Origin: Streptomyces sp. NBC_00569
GTDB lineage: Bacteria; Actinomycetota; Actinomycetes; Streptomycetales; Streptomycetaceae
NCBI RefSeq assembly: GCF_036345255.1
Contig: NZ_CP107783.1
Coordinates: 8,301,001 to 8,365,000, forward strand
Direction: 5' to 3'
Length of the DNA stretch: 64,000 nt
Positions 38,552 to 47,432 of the stretch are shown here, piece after piece; position 1 is the stretch's first letter, and each line of letters starts with the position of its first letter. The position numbers and the translations under genes were made by a program. The notes beneath the pieces were generated by a model. It made no database searches. It had not been told where the DNA came from and saw only the letters and a program-made list of their open reading frames with translations.

Positions 38552-40167
38552 GGTGGGCGCTAATAGGACTCCGTTAGCCTCGAAGTTTCGTGACGGTCCG
38601 CCGACGGAGTCGGTGGACCGTTTTCGTGTCGTGGGCTGAGGCTGTGCAGGCCGAGGGCCAGAGTGTCGTCTCGGGGTGGCGCCGGATTCCACTGCTCCGG
38701 GTGTTGGGGTGCTGTCGAAGGGACGGGGAATCCGCTGGTCAGCCAGGGTCGGGCAGTTGGGTGAGCCGGTCGAGGCCTGCGGTGATGTGACCGGTCCAGG
38801 GCCAGTGCCGGGCCAGGCGGAGGATCCGCCGACGGCCGGTGGTCACGAGCTGTCCGGCCGCGGTGAACAGGCGGAGCCGCAGTCGGCGGGGTTCCCAGAC
38901 ACGGGCCTTGCCTGTCAGGGCGAGCATCGGCATCCAGGCCAGCAGGTCGAGAGCGATCTGCACGATCTCCAGCCAGATCCGGTTCTGGGCTGTGCGGTGC
39001 AGGGGCAGGTTCCGCAGGCCGGTGGCCCGGGCGTTTCGGATGCGGTCCTCGGCCAGGGCCCGCAGCCGGTGACGGAGCTCGAGCTCGGCGATCGGCCGGC
39101 CCGAGGTGTTGGTCGCGAAACAGGTCAGCCGCATGCCGTCCGCATCCGTGAGCCGCAACTGGGCCCCGGGGTGCGGTCGTTCCTTCCTGACGATCAGCCG
39201 CATGCCCTTGGGCCAGCCGTCCAGAACGTCGCCGGTGAGTTCGGCGGCCCAGGCGCCGTCGCGGATCCCGCCGTCCGCCTCGACGGCCGCCGTCCAGGCC
39301 GATGCCGGAACCTTCATCACATGCTGGTGGACCTGCTCGGTGATCACCATGCCTACCGAGTAGGACAGCCACCGTCCCCGCTGAGCGAGCCAGGCGACGA
39401 AGTCGTGGGTGCCGCCCGCGGAGTCGGTGCGGATCAGGGTCCGGCGCCCGCGTCGGTACTTCTTCGGCAGCTGGGCCAAGGCCAGCCGGGTGGCGGTGAT
39501 GTGGTCGGCCGCCGTGTTCGATCCCGCGTTGCCTGGTCTGAGCAGGGCCACGACCGGTTCACCCGTGCCGCCCGGTCCGTGGTCGACGAACCCCATCAGC
39601 GGGTGGTGGCCGTAAGTTCGCTTCCACGTGGGTGCGGCGTCCTCCTTGTCCGAGTGCGCGATCACCAGCACACCATCGAGGTCCACGGTCACCGTCCCGC
39701 CCGCGTCAGGCGCTTCCCGGCCGGCCAACCGCCAGACACGTCGGCGGACTTCAGCCCGCGCGGCACGGATGGCCCGCAGGGCCTTCTCCTCGGAGGCTGC
39801 GAGGGTGTCGACGAGGCGGGAGACCGTCGGGTCGGAGGCCACCGGCCCGAACACGGCCGACTCGGCCCGCAGCATGGCGACATCCGCGAGGCAGTCCCCG
39901 CCCAGCGCGACCGCCAGGGCCACGTCCAGCAGGATCTTGCCCGGATCGTGCACCGCCCGAACCTTCCGCCACGGCGTCAGCGCTGCTGATATCGCGGCGT
40001 CCAGGCCGGCCTTGCGGACTGTCTCGACCAGCAGCACACCCCCGGCCTGCGAGACCACCGCCCGGCCGCCGCCCTCGATGCGGACACGCGGGTACGACCC
40101 GATACGCTTCTTCACCTGGAGAGTGCTTCTTTCCGTGCAGCCAACAGGACCCTAGACAAGTCCCATC
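38552..40167 (-). mobile_element. IS1380-family insertion sequence, apparently intact
   Basis: About 1.6 kb with one transposase gene. Imperfect terminal inverted repeats can be aligned: left GGTGGGCGCTAATAGGACTC (from 38552) against the reverse complement of 40143-40167, GATGGGACTTGTCTAGGGTC, sharing TGGG, TAGG, CC and TT positions. Boundaries are approximate and no target duplication was established. Confidence 0.6.
38739..40115 (-). CDS. IS1380-family transposase
   Basis: A 458-residue DDE transposase, full length for IS1380. Seen: SQAGGVLLVETVRKAGLDAA, VALGGDCLADVAMLRAESAV, catalytic GGTVTVDLDGVLVIAHSDKE, RTLIRTDSAGGTHDFVAWLA, a C-terminal NRIWLEIVQIALDLLAWMPM. The frame is uninterrupted. 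It belongs to a different subgroup from the neighbouring broken IS1380 (36974), though both share a terminal motif. ATG 40115 is preceded by GAAAGAAG at moderate distance. Confidence 0.92.
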   Translation of the reverse strand: MKKRIGSYPRVRIEGGGRAVVSQAGGVLLVETVRKAGLDAAISAALTPWRKVRAVHDPGKILLDVALAVALGGDCLADVAMLRAESAVFGPVASDPTVSRLVDTLAASEEKALRAIRAARAEVRRRVWRLAGREAPDAGGTVTVDLDGVLVIAHSDKEDAAPTWKRTYGHHPLMGFVDHGPGGTGEPVVALLRPGNAGSNTAADHITATRLALAQLPKKYRRGRRTLIRTDSAGGTHDFVAWLAQRGRWLSYSVGMVITEQVHQHVMKVPASAWTAAVEADGGIRDGAWAAELTGDVLDGWPKGMRLIVRKERPHPGAQLRLTDADGMRLTCFATNTSGRPIAELELRHRLRALAEDRIRNARATGLRNLPLHRTAQNRIWLEIVQIALDLLAWMPMLALTGKARVWEPRRLRLRLFTAAGQLVTTGRRRILRLARHWPWTGHITAGLDRLTQLPDPG

Positions 40168-40190
40168 GTTGCAGGTCAGAAGCACTCTTT
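40151..40190. repeat. IS1380-type terminal motif, copy 2
   Basis: CCTAGACAAGTCCCATC followed by GTTGCAGGTCAGAAG. It sits 35 bp upstream of the intact IS1380 transposase start, the same spacing as copy 1 at 38391. A 14-nt part, TTGCAGGTCAGAAG, recurs at 56279-56292 without a transposase. Confidence 0.6.
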
Positions 40191-40255
40191 GCTTATTTGA
40201 TCAAGCATCGGACACTCCACCTCGTGAAAGCGCGAGGCTAGGTCTTTCGGCTCGG

Positions 40256-40372
40256 CCTCTGCTCAAGGGCCTACCCGAAGCCGTGGAGGCTGTCTGGCCT
40301 CGCACGATTGTCCAGACGTGTGTGGTTCACCTCCTGCGCAATTCGTTCCGTTACGCAGCCCGCCAGGACTGA
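40256..40372 (+). pseudogene. IS256-family transposase, internal fragment
   Basis: Reads LLKGLPEAVEAVWPRTIVQT, CVVHLLRNSFRYAARQD then stop. This is the region around the second catalytic aspartate of IS256 transposases, on the plus strand. Both sides are missing. A C-terminal piece of the same family lies at 30893 on the other strand. Confidence 0.75.
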
Positions 40373-40385
40373 GCCTTTTCCAACC

Positions 40386-40575
40386 TCACGTTGATGCGTG
40401 GTGAAGGACGAGGACGGCCTTCACGAAGTTGGTGATGCGGTTCGTGCTGCACCGGAGTTTCCGTAGGAGGCGCCAGCCCTTGAGGGTGGCCATGGCCTGC
40501 TCGCCGAGGCAGCGGATCTTGGCGTGTGTGCTGTTGTGCCGGCGCTGCCACCGCTTGAGGCGACGGCCGCGCGTT
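40386..40575 (-). pseudogene. IS5-type (DDE_Tnp_4) transposase, C-terminal fragment
   Basis: Reverse strand: RRLKRWQRRHNSTHAKIRCL, GEQAMATLKGWRLLRKLRCS, TNRITNFVKAVLVLHHAST then TGA (40386-40388). This is the end of the same IS5-group transposase whose N-terminus is at 31049-31249. It contains the last catalytic Glu region (LGEQAMATLKGW). Confidence 0.75.
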
Positions 40576-40579
40576 CGCG

Positions 40580-40831
40580 CCGGGCGAGGTGATGCAGATC
40601 GACTCCCCTCCGCTGGATGTGCTGGTCCACCTGGACGACGGAGTGGTGGGCAAGGTCGAGCTGACGGGCATGATCGATGTCGCGTCCAGGACGGTGACCG
40701 CGGCGGTGCTGCGGCCGACGACGAAAGCGGTGGATGCCAGCGTGCTGCTGGCTCGCACGGTCACCCCTGAGCTGATGCGGCCGGGCTGGGTCGATGCGCG
40801 AATACGACAGTTCGGCGTGCGGCACGGATGA
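40580..40831 (+). pseudogene. Mu/TniA-type integrase-transposase catalytic-domain fragment
   Basis: Reads MQIDSPPLDVLVHLDDGVVG, KVELTGMIDVASRTVTAAVL, RPTTKAVDASVLLARTVTPE, LMRPGW. This is an rve-type catalytic core start (QIDSPPLDV carries the first Asp, ELTGMIDVASR the second strand) as in Mu-like transposases of actinobacteria. N- and C-terminal parts are absent; the ending RIRQFGVRHG is not native. Confidence 0.7.
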
Positions 40832-40888
40832 GCGCACGGACCATGCGGGAGATGCTTGCGCGCGGCTTCACCACCGTCCGGGCAGGGC

Positions 40889-41566
40889 AGTTACGCATCC
40901 GTCGGGGTGGCGCTCGCCCACAATGCGGCACTGTGCGGCGACGACGTCGTCCACATCTGCGACCCCGCGAACCTCGTCAACACCCTCGGCAGACTCCAGG
41001 AGGACGATCTACTGATCGCCATCAACTGCTGGCAGATCTACACCTCGACCGTCGAGGCCCTGAACGCCGCTGCGGAGAAGGGCGTCGGCGCCGTGTTGAT
41101 CACCGACTCGGGGGCACCCCTGCTCGGCACGAAGGCGACGCTGCAGATCGCCGTGCCCTCAGAGGGGGTTGGCTTCTTCCCGTCCCTGATCGCGGCACTG
41201 GCTGTCGTGCAGAGCGTCGTCGTGGAACTGTCCGCGATGGATCCGAACCAGACGCGCCGCGCCCTGGCGAGCGCCGAGCACGAGTGGCAGCGCTTCAAGC
41301 TGCTGAGCTATCACCGCTCGGTGAGCGGCGGTTGCCTGGGCCGCTCACTGGTGACGCGCGCGGGGTCGTCGGCGCGGCTGGGGGCGAGCTCCGAGGCTGT
41401 GCGTTCCTGGAGGACGAGGAGAGGGCGCCGGCGTCGCTTCCCCGGAGGCCCGGCTCGGCCGAGCGCCGGGGCCTCTGGCATGTCCCCAGGCGCCTGCGCA
41501 GCACGCGCCTTCCCGCACGTCTGGGAATCATGGGTGCTCGCGACAGTGTTCGACCTGTCACCATGA
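40889..41566 (+). pseudogene. RpiR-family regulator, SIS-domain remnant without HTH
   Basis: From 40889 the frame encodes SYASVGVALAHNAALCGDDV, QEDDLLIAINCWQIYTSTVE, GVGAVLITDSGAPLLGTKAT, EGVGFFPSLIAALAVVQSVV, RALASAEHEWQRFKLLSYH, the sugar-phosphate-binding SIS domain and end of a MurR/RpiR regulator. The N-terminal HTH is missing and the left edge abuts transposase debris; after LLSYH (41315) the frame runs on 80 codons without homology. Treated as a truncated gene. Confidence 0.7.
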
Positions 41567-41606
41567 GCGCTTGATGGGCCGGTCCGGGGGAGTGGGGAGG
41601 AGACCT

Positions 41607-43307
41607 ATGGTGAGAAAGCAGGAGGGGCTACCCGCTCCCTTTCCCGGGTCGCGGCGGTGGTTGCAGCCGGTGAACGGGTCGGGCAGTGGGAGTGACCCCG
41701 AGTTCTTCGCCTCGCGGCCTGATTTGGTGCTGGTCGCCCGGCGGGCGGCACGCGCACTGCCCGGCCGGAGTCTTCGCTATCTGGACATCACCGGGAACAC
41801 GGTGCGCCGCGTGAGTCTCGACGTGCCGGACTCCGGTCGTGGTGTGGTGCGTCTCGACGTGTGCGACACCGAAGTGCCGTTCGGTCTCACCGTCCGTGAG
41901 CTGGAGGTCGCCACCTGTGTGGCCGGAGGGCTGGGAAACCCGGAGATCGCCGCGGTGCTGGCCTGCTCCCGGCGTACCGTCGCCACGCACCTCGAGCATG
42001 TCTTCGCCAAGCTCGGGGTGCGGGCCCGGGCGTCCGTGGCCACCCTGATCGCCGCGGAGGATGCGTACGTCGCTCCGTTGCCGAGCCCCGACCTCGTCCT
42101 GCCCCCGGCGCTGCTCGGCGTTCTCGGGGAGCAGGAGCCGGTGTCGCGGCCGGCGGTGTCCCGGGCGCCGCTGCGGCGGCCTGCGGTGCTCGCCTCGGTG
42201 TACCCGGCGGACAGCCTGGCTGGTGGTTCCGTCCTCGAGATGCGGCGGGGCGCCCGGCTGGCGGTGCGGGACATTTCGGCGAGTGGGGGTGTGTCCGGTC
42301 GCGAGATCGAGCACCTGGCCGTGTCCGTGACTCCTGAGCAACTCCTGGGAACCGTAGGAGACTTGGCGGACCGTGGGGTGGACGGCATCCTGTTCGGGAA
42401 CTTCCCGCTGCCGGTCGCGCTGCCCGCGCTCGCCGCCGCCAACGCGTCCGGCACTCCGGTGTTGCACAGCATGACTGGGAAGGCGTTGTCCGAGCGGGTG
42501 CGCGCGGACCCGGCCGGGCTCGGCGCGGTCTTCCAGGTCTGCTCCACCGAGTCCGCGTACGTGCCGGGCCTGTTGCGCACGGTCCGGGACCTGGAGGACA
42601 GTGGCGCGTTCCTGCCGCGACGTCGGCGGCTCGCCGTGCTGCAGCGGGCGAGCACCTTCGATGCGGGTGTCGTCGAGCGCGTACAGCGACAGTCCGCCGA
42701 AGCCGGCTGGGATCTGGTGTTCCTGGAGTCGGTGTCCGACGACGCGCTGGACTTCGCCGACGTCGTCGGCCGCCTTGAGATGGCGGATCCCGACCTGGTG
42801 TCGTTGTCGGTCTTTCCGGAGCCGACGCTGCGGGCGTTCCTGGAGGCTACTGCCGGGATGCGGGACAGTGCCACGTTCCATGCGGCGTGGTCGCCGGCGG
42901 CCCCGGAGTTCGCCTGGCGGCTCGGAGAGCTGAGTGAAGGCCTGCTCTGGTCGACGGTGATCGGCAACGTGGACAGCCCGCTGTGTATGAGGTTCGAACA
43001 GCGTTTCCGCGCCATGTTCGGCGCCGACCCGGGACCCGCCGCCGCAGCCGTCCACTACGACATGGTCAATGTGCTGGCGCAGGCGTGGAGCCGGGTCAGC
43101 CGGCCGTGGGACTTCGCCGCCGTACGGGAGCAGTTGCGTACGTCGACGTCGTTCGGAGTGACGGGGGCCCACCAATTCGTGGGGCGGGGCCAGCGCGGGC
43201 TGAGCTATCCGGACGAGACGCGCGACCCTGCCCGCGGCCACCCGCACCTCATCTACCGGATCACCGGTGGCGCCAACCAGCGGCTGGCGCCACCCCTGGT
43301 GAGCTGA
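41607..43307 (+). CDS. LuxR-type HTH fused to a periplasmic-binding-protein-like sensor
   Basis: A 566-residue soluble protein. Residues about 95-155 form a LuxR/GerE HTH (FGLTVRELEVATCVAGGLGN; ILACSRRTVATHLEHVFAKL-type helices; GVRARASVATLI). Residues about 190-550 resemble the type-1 periplasmic binding fold (Leu/Ile/Val or AmiC-like): RPAVLASVYPADSLAGGSVL, GVDGILFGNFPLPVALPALA, CSTESAYVPGLLRTVRDLED, FHAAWSPAAPEF, AAAVHYDMVNVLAQAWSRVS. No signal peptide or membrane segment, so the sensor is cytoplasmic. GGAGGAG is 5 nt before ATG 41607. It converges on the catabolic operon (8 bp between stops) and likely senses that pathway's substrate. HTH before sensor is an unusual order. Confidence 0.75.
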   Translation: MVRKQEGLPAPFPGSRRWLQPVNGSGSGSDPEFFASRPDLVLVARRAARALPGRSLRYLDITGNTVRRVSLDVPDSGRGVVRLDVCDTEVPFGLTVRELEVATCVAGGLGNPEIAAVLACSRRTVATHLEHVFAKLGVRARASVATLIAAEDAYVAPLPSPDLVLPPALLGVLGEQEPVSRPAVSRAPLRRPAVLASVYPADSLAGGSVLEMRRGARLAVRDISASGGVSGREIEHLAVSVTPEQLLGTVGDLADRGVDGILFGNFPLPVALPALAAANASGTPVLHSMTGKALSERVRADPAGLGAVFQVCSTESAYVPGLLRTVRDLEDSGAFLPRRRRLAVLQRASTFDAGVVERVQRQSAEAGWDLVFLESVSDDALDFADVVGRLEMADPDLVSLSVFPEPTLRAFLEATAGMRDSATFHAAWSPAAPEFAWRLGELSEGLLWSTVIGNVDSPLCMRFEQRFRAMFGADPGPAAAAVHYDMVNVLAQAWSRVSRPWDFAAVREQLRTSTSFGVTGAHQFVGRGQRGLSYPDETRDPARGHPHLIYRITGGANQRLAPPLVS

Positions 43308-43315
43308 TCCAGTGG

Positions 43316-44029
43316 TCAGGTGACCCAGTTCGGTGCGGTCAGTGTGCCGATGCCGTCGCCGCCGTCGACCGGAACGGTCCGCCCGTTGACCCAGTTCGCG
43401 TCCGGCCCGAGCAACCAGCACAGGACCGCGGCGATGTCGTGGGGGCGCCCGACCCGCCCGCGTACGGAGGCATGCGTCAGCGCATCCACATACGTCCGAG
43501 GGACGGGGTTGACGGCCGACTCCACGTCGACGAAGCCCGGTGCCACCGCGCAGCAGCGGATGCCGTCGCGGCCGTGCTCCAACGCGATACCGCGCACCAG
43601 CGCGTCGAGCGCCGCCTTGGACGCGGCGTAGACGGTCGTCCCGAGCCGGGCGCGGGTGGCGGCCCCGCTGCTGACGAAGAGCAGCGTCCCGGGCCGGCCT
43701 GCGGCGCGGCAGCGGCGCACGAACTCCGCTCCGGCGCTGAGCGCCGAGCGCGTGTTCACACCCATGACCCGGTCGAAAAGCTCCTCGTCGCTGTCCACGA
43801 CCGGTACGGCGGGAAACACGCCTGCCGCGTGCACCAGCGCGTCGAAGCCGCCCTGCTCGGCCCAGAGCCGCGCCACGTGATCCGCCACCACGCCGCCGCG
43901 GGACAGGTCGATCTCCGGAAGATCCGTCCCCGTGACCGACCAGCCGTCCGCCCTGAGCCGGTCCACCACGGCGCGGCCGATGCCCCCGTTCGCGCCGATC
44001 ACGAGCACCGTACGTCCCACGGCCGTCAC
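43316..44029 (-). CDS. SDR-family oxidoreductase
   Basis: Encodes 237 residues. TVLVIGANGGIGRAVVDRL is the NAD(P)-binding glycine loop; VHAAG replaces NNAG; catalytic Ser in LLFVSSG and YAASK carries Tyr and Lys. The C-terminus NWVNGRTVPVDGGDGIG is typical. The GTG start at 44029 overlaps the stop of the upstream deacetylase gene in GTGA (4 nt), so it is the last gene of the operon. The substrate is unknown. Confidence 0.9.
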   Translation of the reverse strand: MTAVGRTVLVIGANGGIGRAVVDRLRADGWSVTGTDLPEIDLSRGGVVADHVARLWAEQGGFDALVHAAGVFPAVPVVDSDEELFDRVMGVNTRSALSAGAEFVRRCRAAGRPGTLLFVSSGAATRARLGTTVYAASKAALDALVRGIALEHGRDGIRCCAVAPGFVDVESAVNPVPRTYVDALTHASVRGRVGRPHDIAAVLCWLLGPDANWVNGRTVPVDGGDGIGTLTAPNWVT

Positions 44030-44862
44030 ACCCCGACCAGCGCGGGCCGGACCCGGCGCGCCACGTCGACGCACCGCTCGAATGTCACGTCCAGGGTGCG
44101 GCAGCCGGTGATGAAGCTCTCCAGGGCCGACATCCGCGCACCCCGCCCCACCACTTGCGGGTGCAGCGTCACCGTCACCACTCCGTCGGGCACGGTCTCC
44201 GTCATATATCGCACATCGCGCAGGAACCGGTCGAACATCGCGTCGGCGTCCTGGAGTCCGGGCATCACGATCTGCGAGGTGCGGACGTACTCCAGGTGCG
44301 GATAGTCGTCCAGCGTCCAGGACACCGGGAGTTCGACCACGGCCGAGTCCGGTCCGAACCGGAACGGCCCGTCGGCCGGGCAGCGGTCGCCGGAGCGCGC
44401 GAGGTAGGGCTCGAAGTCGGTGCCCATCAGCGACGAGTCGTAGACGATGCCGAGTTCGGTGAGGATGTCGACGGTGTGCTCGGTGAAGTCCCAACTGGGG
44501 GTGCGGTGTCCGGCGGGCGGGGTGCCGGTCAGCTTCTCGATCAGCGCCGCCGAACGGCGGTTGACCGCCAGCTCGGTGACCCGGTCCAGCGTCGACACCG
44601 GCTCATGGGCATACCCGTGCAGCGCGATCTCGTGTCCCGCCTCGGCGACGGCGGCGCTCTGTGCGGGGTACGTCTCCAGTGTGTGCCCCGGAATGAAGAA
44701 CGTTGTCGGCACCTCGGCGCGGCGCAGCAGGGCCAGGATGCGATCGATGGCGTACGCGCCGAACTCGCCGCGGGAGACCGGGCCCGGGGTGGTCTGGCCG
44801 CGGGCCATCCACAGGGATATCGCGTCGAAGTCGAAGGTCAGACAGACGGTTCCGCGGCTCAT
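44026..44862 (-). CDS. Polysaccharide-deacetylase-fold (CE4/PuuE-like) hydrolase
   Basis: A 278-residue cytoplasmic protein, no signal peptide. Catalytic motif 1 is TFDFDAISLW (acidic pair), motif 2 is HGYAHEPV (metal histidines, H-x3-H), then GHRTPSWDFTEHTVDILTE (Arg/Pro/Trp motif) and a C-terminal VTLHPQVVGR histidine. The intracellular form and FDFDA motif resemble PuuE allantoinase, cyclic imide hydrolase and HpPgdA rather than secreted chitin deacetylases. GAGGAG precedes ATG 44862, which overlaps the upstream stop in ATGA. It probably hydrolyses a C-N bond of the imported compound. Confidence 0.85.
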   Translation of the reverse strand: MSRGTVCLTFDFDAISLWMARGQTTPGPVSRGEFGAYAIDRILALLRRAEVPTTFFIPGHTLETYPAQSAAVAEAGHEIALHGYAHEPVSTLDRVTELAVNRRSAALIEKLTGTPPAGHRTPSWDFTEHTVDILTELGIVYDSSLMGTDFEPYLARSGDRCPADGPFRFGPDSAVVELPVSWTLDDYPHLEYVRTSQIVMPGLQDADAMFDRFLRDVRYMTETVPDGVVTVTLHPQVVGRGARMSALESFITGCRTLDVTFERCVDVARRVRPALVGV

Positions 44863-46061
44863 GCGGGTATCTCCTCGCTCTGGGTGGTCGGGGCGGCCAG
44901 GGTGTCCTCCGGGAGGAACTCCAGGGGCTTCGGGGCCGGGTCGTCGAACAGGGTGTCCAACTCCCAGCGGGCGTAGCCGTGCCGGCTCGGCGGGCCCGGC
45001 GCGATCCACAGCACGCGGTCGGTGAGGTCCGTGACCACGGAGTAGACGGTCGCGTTGCGCTCGCCCTCCGGGACGTCGGGGTCGGGGTGACGGCAGATGC
45101 CGTCCGGGAAGGACCACTCGTCGCGCAGCGTCGCCACGAGGTCGGCGACGCCGACCCGGCGCTCGTCGAGCGCGGGTTCCAGCAGATGCCGGGCCCGCGC
45201 CGGGCGCAGGAGGGTGAGCGCGCTGGTCGCCGCCTTCTTGTCGCGCAGCGGCAGCGACGTCTCGAAGTGGTTAGCGTGGGCGATCAGCCCGTTCTCGGGC
45301 AGCAGCGTCCCGAAGACGTCCGGCGCCAGTTCGAAGTCGACGGCCTCGCCGCCGGTGCCATCGGCGAGCAGCACATTGCCGGACGAGATCCGTTCGACGG
45401 GCAGCAGCTTCTTGTGGGCGCCGGACATCGTCCGTGCCTGCAAGGCCCCACGCAGCAGATAGTGGTACGGGACTCCGGCGCCGCCCCGGTCCCGGTCGGA
45501 CACCAGCAGGTTGGCGCACACCCCGAGCCCGGCGGAGTTGAGGCCACTCTTCGCGAGCATGCCCGCCTCGGCCAGGGACAGCACGCTGAACCCGGTCTCG
45601 TCGCGGGTGGCGAGCAGGAAGGTGACCTCCGCCTGCTCGGGGTGCCAGTCCCAGTTCTGGGCGAGCAGGGTGTGCCCGTTGCCGGTGTACCGGGGCAGCA
45701 CCGACAGGGAGGTGCAGCCCTCGTCGCGGTAGCCGGTGCCGTACAGCATCTCGGTGCGTGCGTTGAGCGCGGCAAGCCGGTGGGCGGGCTGACGCGAGCC
45801 GGTCGCCATGCCGTCGAGCATCGCGGCGATCTCGGGGGAGTACGACGCGGCGATGTCCAGGTAGATCCGTCCCCAGCGCTCGATGTCGGCGTCGCTGAGC
45901 CCGGCGTCGTCGCGGAACCGGCCCACGTAGGTGTCGAGGCTGCGGGCGATGAGGTCGGCGGTGGCCTGGCCGAGGTCCTCGCCCATCTGACGGTAACTGC
46001 CCTGGACGACGATCAGCCGCGGGTTCTGGGGAGTCGCTGCGGACACGGTGGTATCTCTCAT
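44859..46061 (-). CDS. C45-family peptidase / acyl-CoA:6-aminopenicillanate acyltransferase-like protein
   Basis: A 400-residue Ntn-hydrolase fold protein. YRDEGCTSLSV carries Cys116, the expected autocatalytic cleavage site and nucleophile; AQNWDWHPEQ follows, as in penicillin acyltransferase and C45 members; GLNSAGLGVCANLL and ANHFETSLPLRDKK are later family motifs. Residues 1-115 would be the alpha chain. No signal peptide. The ATG overlaps the MFS stop in ATGA and its own stop overlaps the next start. Likely role: hydrolysis or transfer at an amide bond of the imported substrate. Confidence 0.85.
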   Translation of the reverse strand: MRDTTVSAATPQNPRLIVVQGSYRQMGEDLGQATADLIARSLDTYVGRFRDDAGLSDADIERWGRIYLDIAASYSPEIAAMLDGMATGSRQPAHRLAALNARTEMLYGTGYRDEGCTSLSVLPRYTGNGHTLLAQNWDWHPEQAEVTFLLATRDETGFSVLSLAEAGMLAKSGLNSAGLGVCANLLVSDRDRGGAGVPYHYLLRGALQARTMSGAHKKLLPVERISSGNVLLADGTGGEAVDFELAPDVFGTLLPENGLIAHANHFETSLPLRDKKAATSALTLLRPARARHLLEPALDERRVGVADLVATLRDEWSFPDGICRHPDPDVPEGERNATVYSVVTDLTDRVLWIAPGPPSRHGYARWELDTLFDDPAPKPLEFLPEDTLAAPTTQSEEIPA

Positions 46062-47368
46062 TTCAGTTCGGTCCGGTAGGTCTCGGGCATGCGGCACACG
46101 GTGACGAAAGTGATGAGGGCCGCGATCGTCGGCAGCAGGGCCACGAGGACGGCGTTGCCGGTGCTGTCGACGATCAGCGTCGCGATGAAGCCGGCCGTGC
46201 CGCCGAAGGCCATGACCGAGAAGTTGTAGCCGATGCCCAGCGCCGAGTAGCGGACGTTGGTGGGGAACAGTTCGGCGAGCGCTGCAGGTCCCGGCCCGGA
46301 GAACGCCGCGATGATGAGCCCGATGAGAATCTGGCCGAGGAAGACGCCTGCCGTGTTTCCGGTCTGGAACACCAACATGGCGGGGAAGCTCAGGAGCACG
46401 AGTCCGCCGGAGCCGATCAGCAGCAGCGGCTTGCGGCCGATCCGGTCGGACAGCACACCGAACCCGAAGATGGCCACCGTCAGCACGACCAGGCCCACGA
46501 TGTTCGACGCCTCGACGATCCCGGGGGCGATGCCGGCCTCCTGGCGCAGATGCGTCGGCAGATACGTGAGGAAGAAGAAGTAGGCGACGGTCCAGCTCAC
46601 GGTGAAGAAGAAGCCGCGTGCCATGGCGCCCTTCTGCGTGCGCAGTGCCAGCCGCAGCGGGCTCGCGCTGGTCTCCCCGGCGGCCTCCTGTTCGCGGAAG
46701 GCGGGAGTGTCCTCCAGACCGAAACGCAGCAGCAGAGCGACGACCGCGGTCACCGCGCCGACGAGGAACGGCACCCGCCAGCCGAACTCCCGCATGCCCT
46801 GCTCGCTCCAGAACAGCGAGTTCAGCGCCACCACGCCGGCGGCCACCAGGAAGCCGGCAGCGGTGCTGACCTGGTTGAGGCTGCCGTACCTGCCGCGGGC
46901 GCGCGGGGTCGCGTACTCCACCAGCATGGCTGCCGACCCGGCCCACTCACCGGCGACGGCGAAGCCCTGGAACAGCCGCAGCACCACCAGGAGCACAGGG
47001 GCGGCGACGCCGATGGTCCGATAGCCGGGCAGCAGCCCGATCAGGACGGTTGCCGCGCCCATGAGGATCACGCTGGCCAGCAGGGCGGGCCGGCGCCCCA
47101 TCTTGTCGCCGATGTGCCCGAAGAAGACCGTGCCGAGCGGCCGGGCCAGAAAGCCCACGGCGAAGACAGCGAAGGTCGACAGCAGCGACGACACAGAGCC
47201 GCCACTGGAGAAGAACGCGGCGCTCAGATACACCGTCGAGTAGGCGTAGACGAGGTTGTCGTACTGCTCGAGCAGATTGCCGATGCTTCCGGAGACGACC
47301 GCCCGCAGCTTGAGGGCCTCTCTGGGGCCGGTGTCGGTGACCGGTGCCTCGGTCGTTGATGCCTTCAT
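46058..47368 (-). CDS. MFS transporter, metabolite:H+ symporter (MHS) family
   Basis: A 436-residue protein with about 12 membrane helices. SGSIGNLLEQYDNLVYAYST matches the MHS signature (GxxLExxD in helix 1), and GHIGDKMGRRPALLASVILM is the loop 2-3 motif. MHS members (ProP, ShiA, KgtP, CitA) import carboxylates, betaines or shikimate with protons. It precedes and overlaps the C45 gene (ATGA), so it is probably the importer for that pathway. The upstream SDR gene ends 64 bp away. Confidence 0.9.
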   Translation of the reverse strand: MKASTTEAPVTDTGPREALKLRAVVSGSIGNLLEQYDNLVYAYSTVYLSAAFFSSGGSVSSLLSTFAVFAVGFLARPLGTVFFGHIGDKMGRRPALLASVILMGAATVLIGLLPGYRTIGVAAPVLLVVLRLFQGFAVAGEWAGSAAMLVEYATPRARGRYGSLNQVSTAAGFLVAAGVVALNSLFWSEQGMREFGWRVPFLVGAVTAVVALLLRFGLEDTPAFREQEAAGETSASPLRLALRTQKGAMARGFFFTVSWTVAYFFFLTYLPTHLRQEAGIAPGIVEASNIVGLVVLTVAIFGFGVLSDRIGRKPLLLIGSGGLVLLSFPAMLVFQTGNTAGVFLGQILIGLIIAAFSGPGPAALAELFPTNVRYSALGIGYNFSVMAFGGTAGFIATLIVDSTGNAVLVALLPTIAALITFVTVCRMPETYRTELK

Positions 47369-47432
47369 GGTCTCTCTTCTCGCGAGGGGCTCTTGACGGG
47401 ATACAGGGGAGGGCATGGCAGGTGACAGGTCG

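Noticed and set aside
40822..40888. SARTMREMLARGFTTVRAG, resembling an amidohydrolase scrap between the Mu-like and RpiR remnants
   Set aside because: Only about 20 residues with no further support; not listed as a feature.
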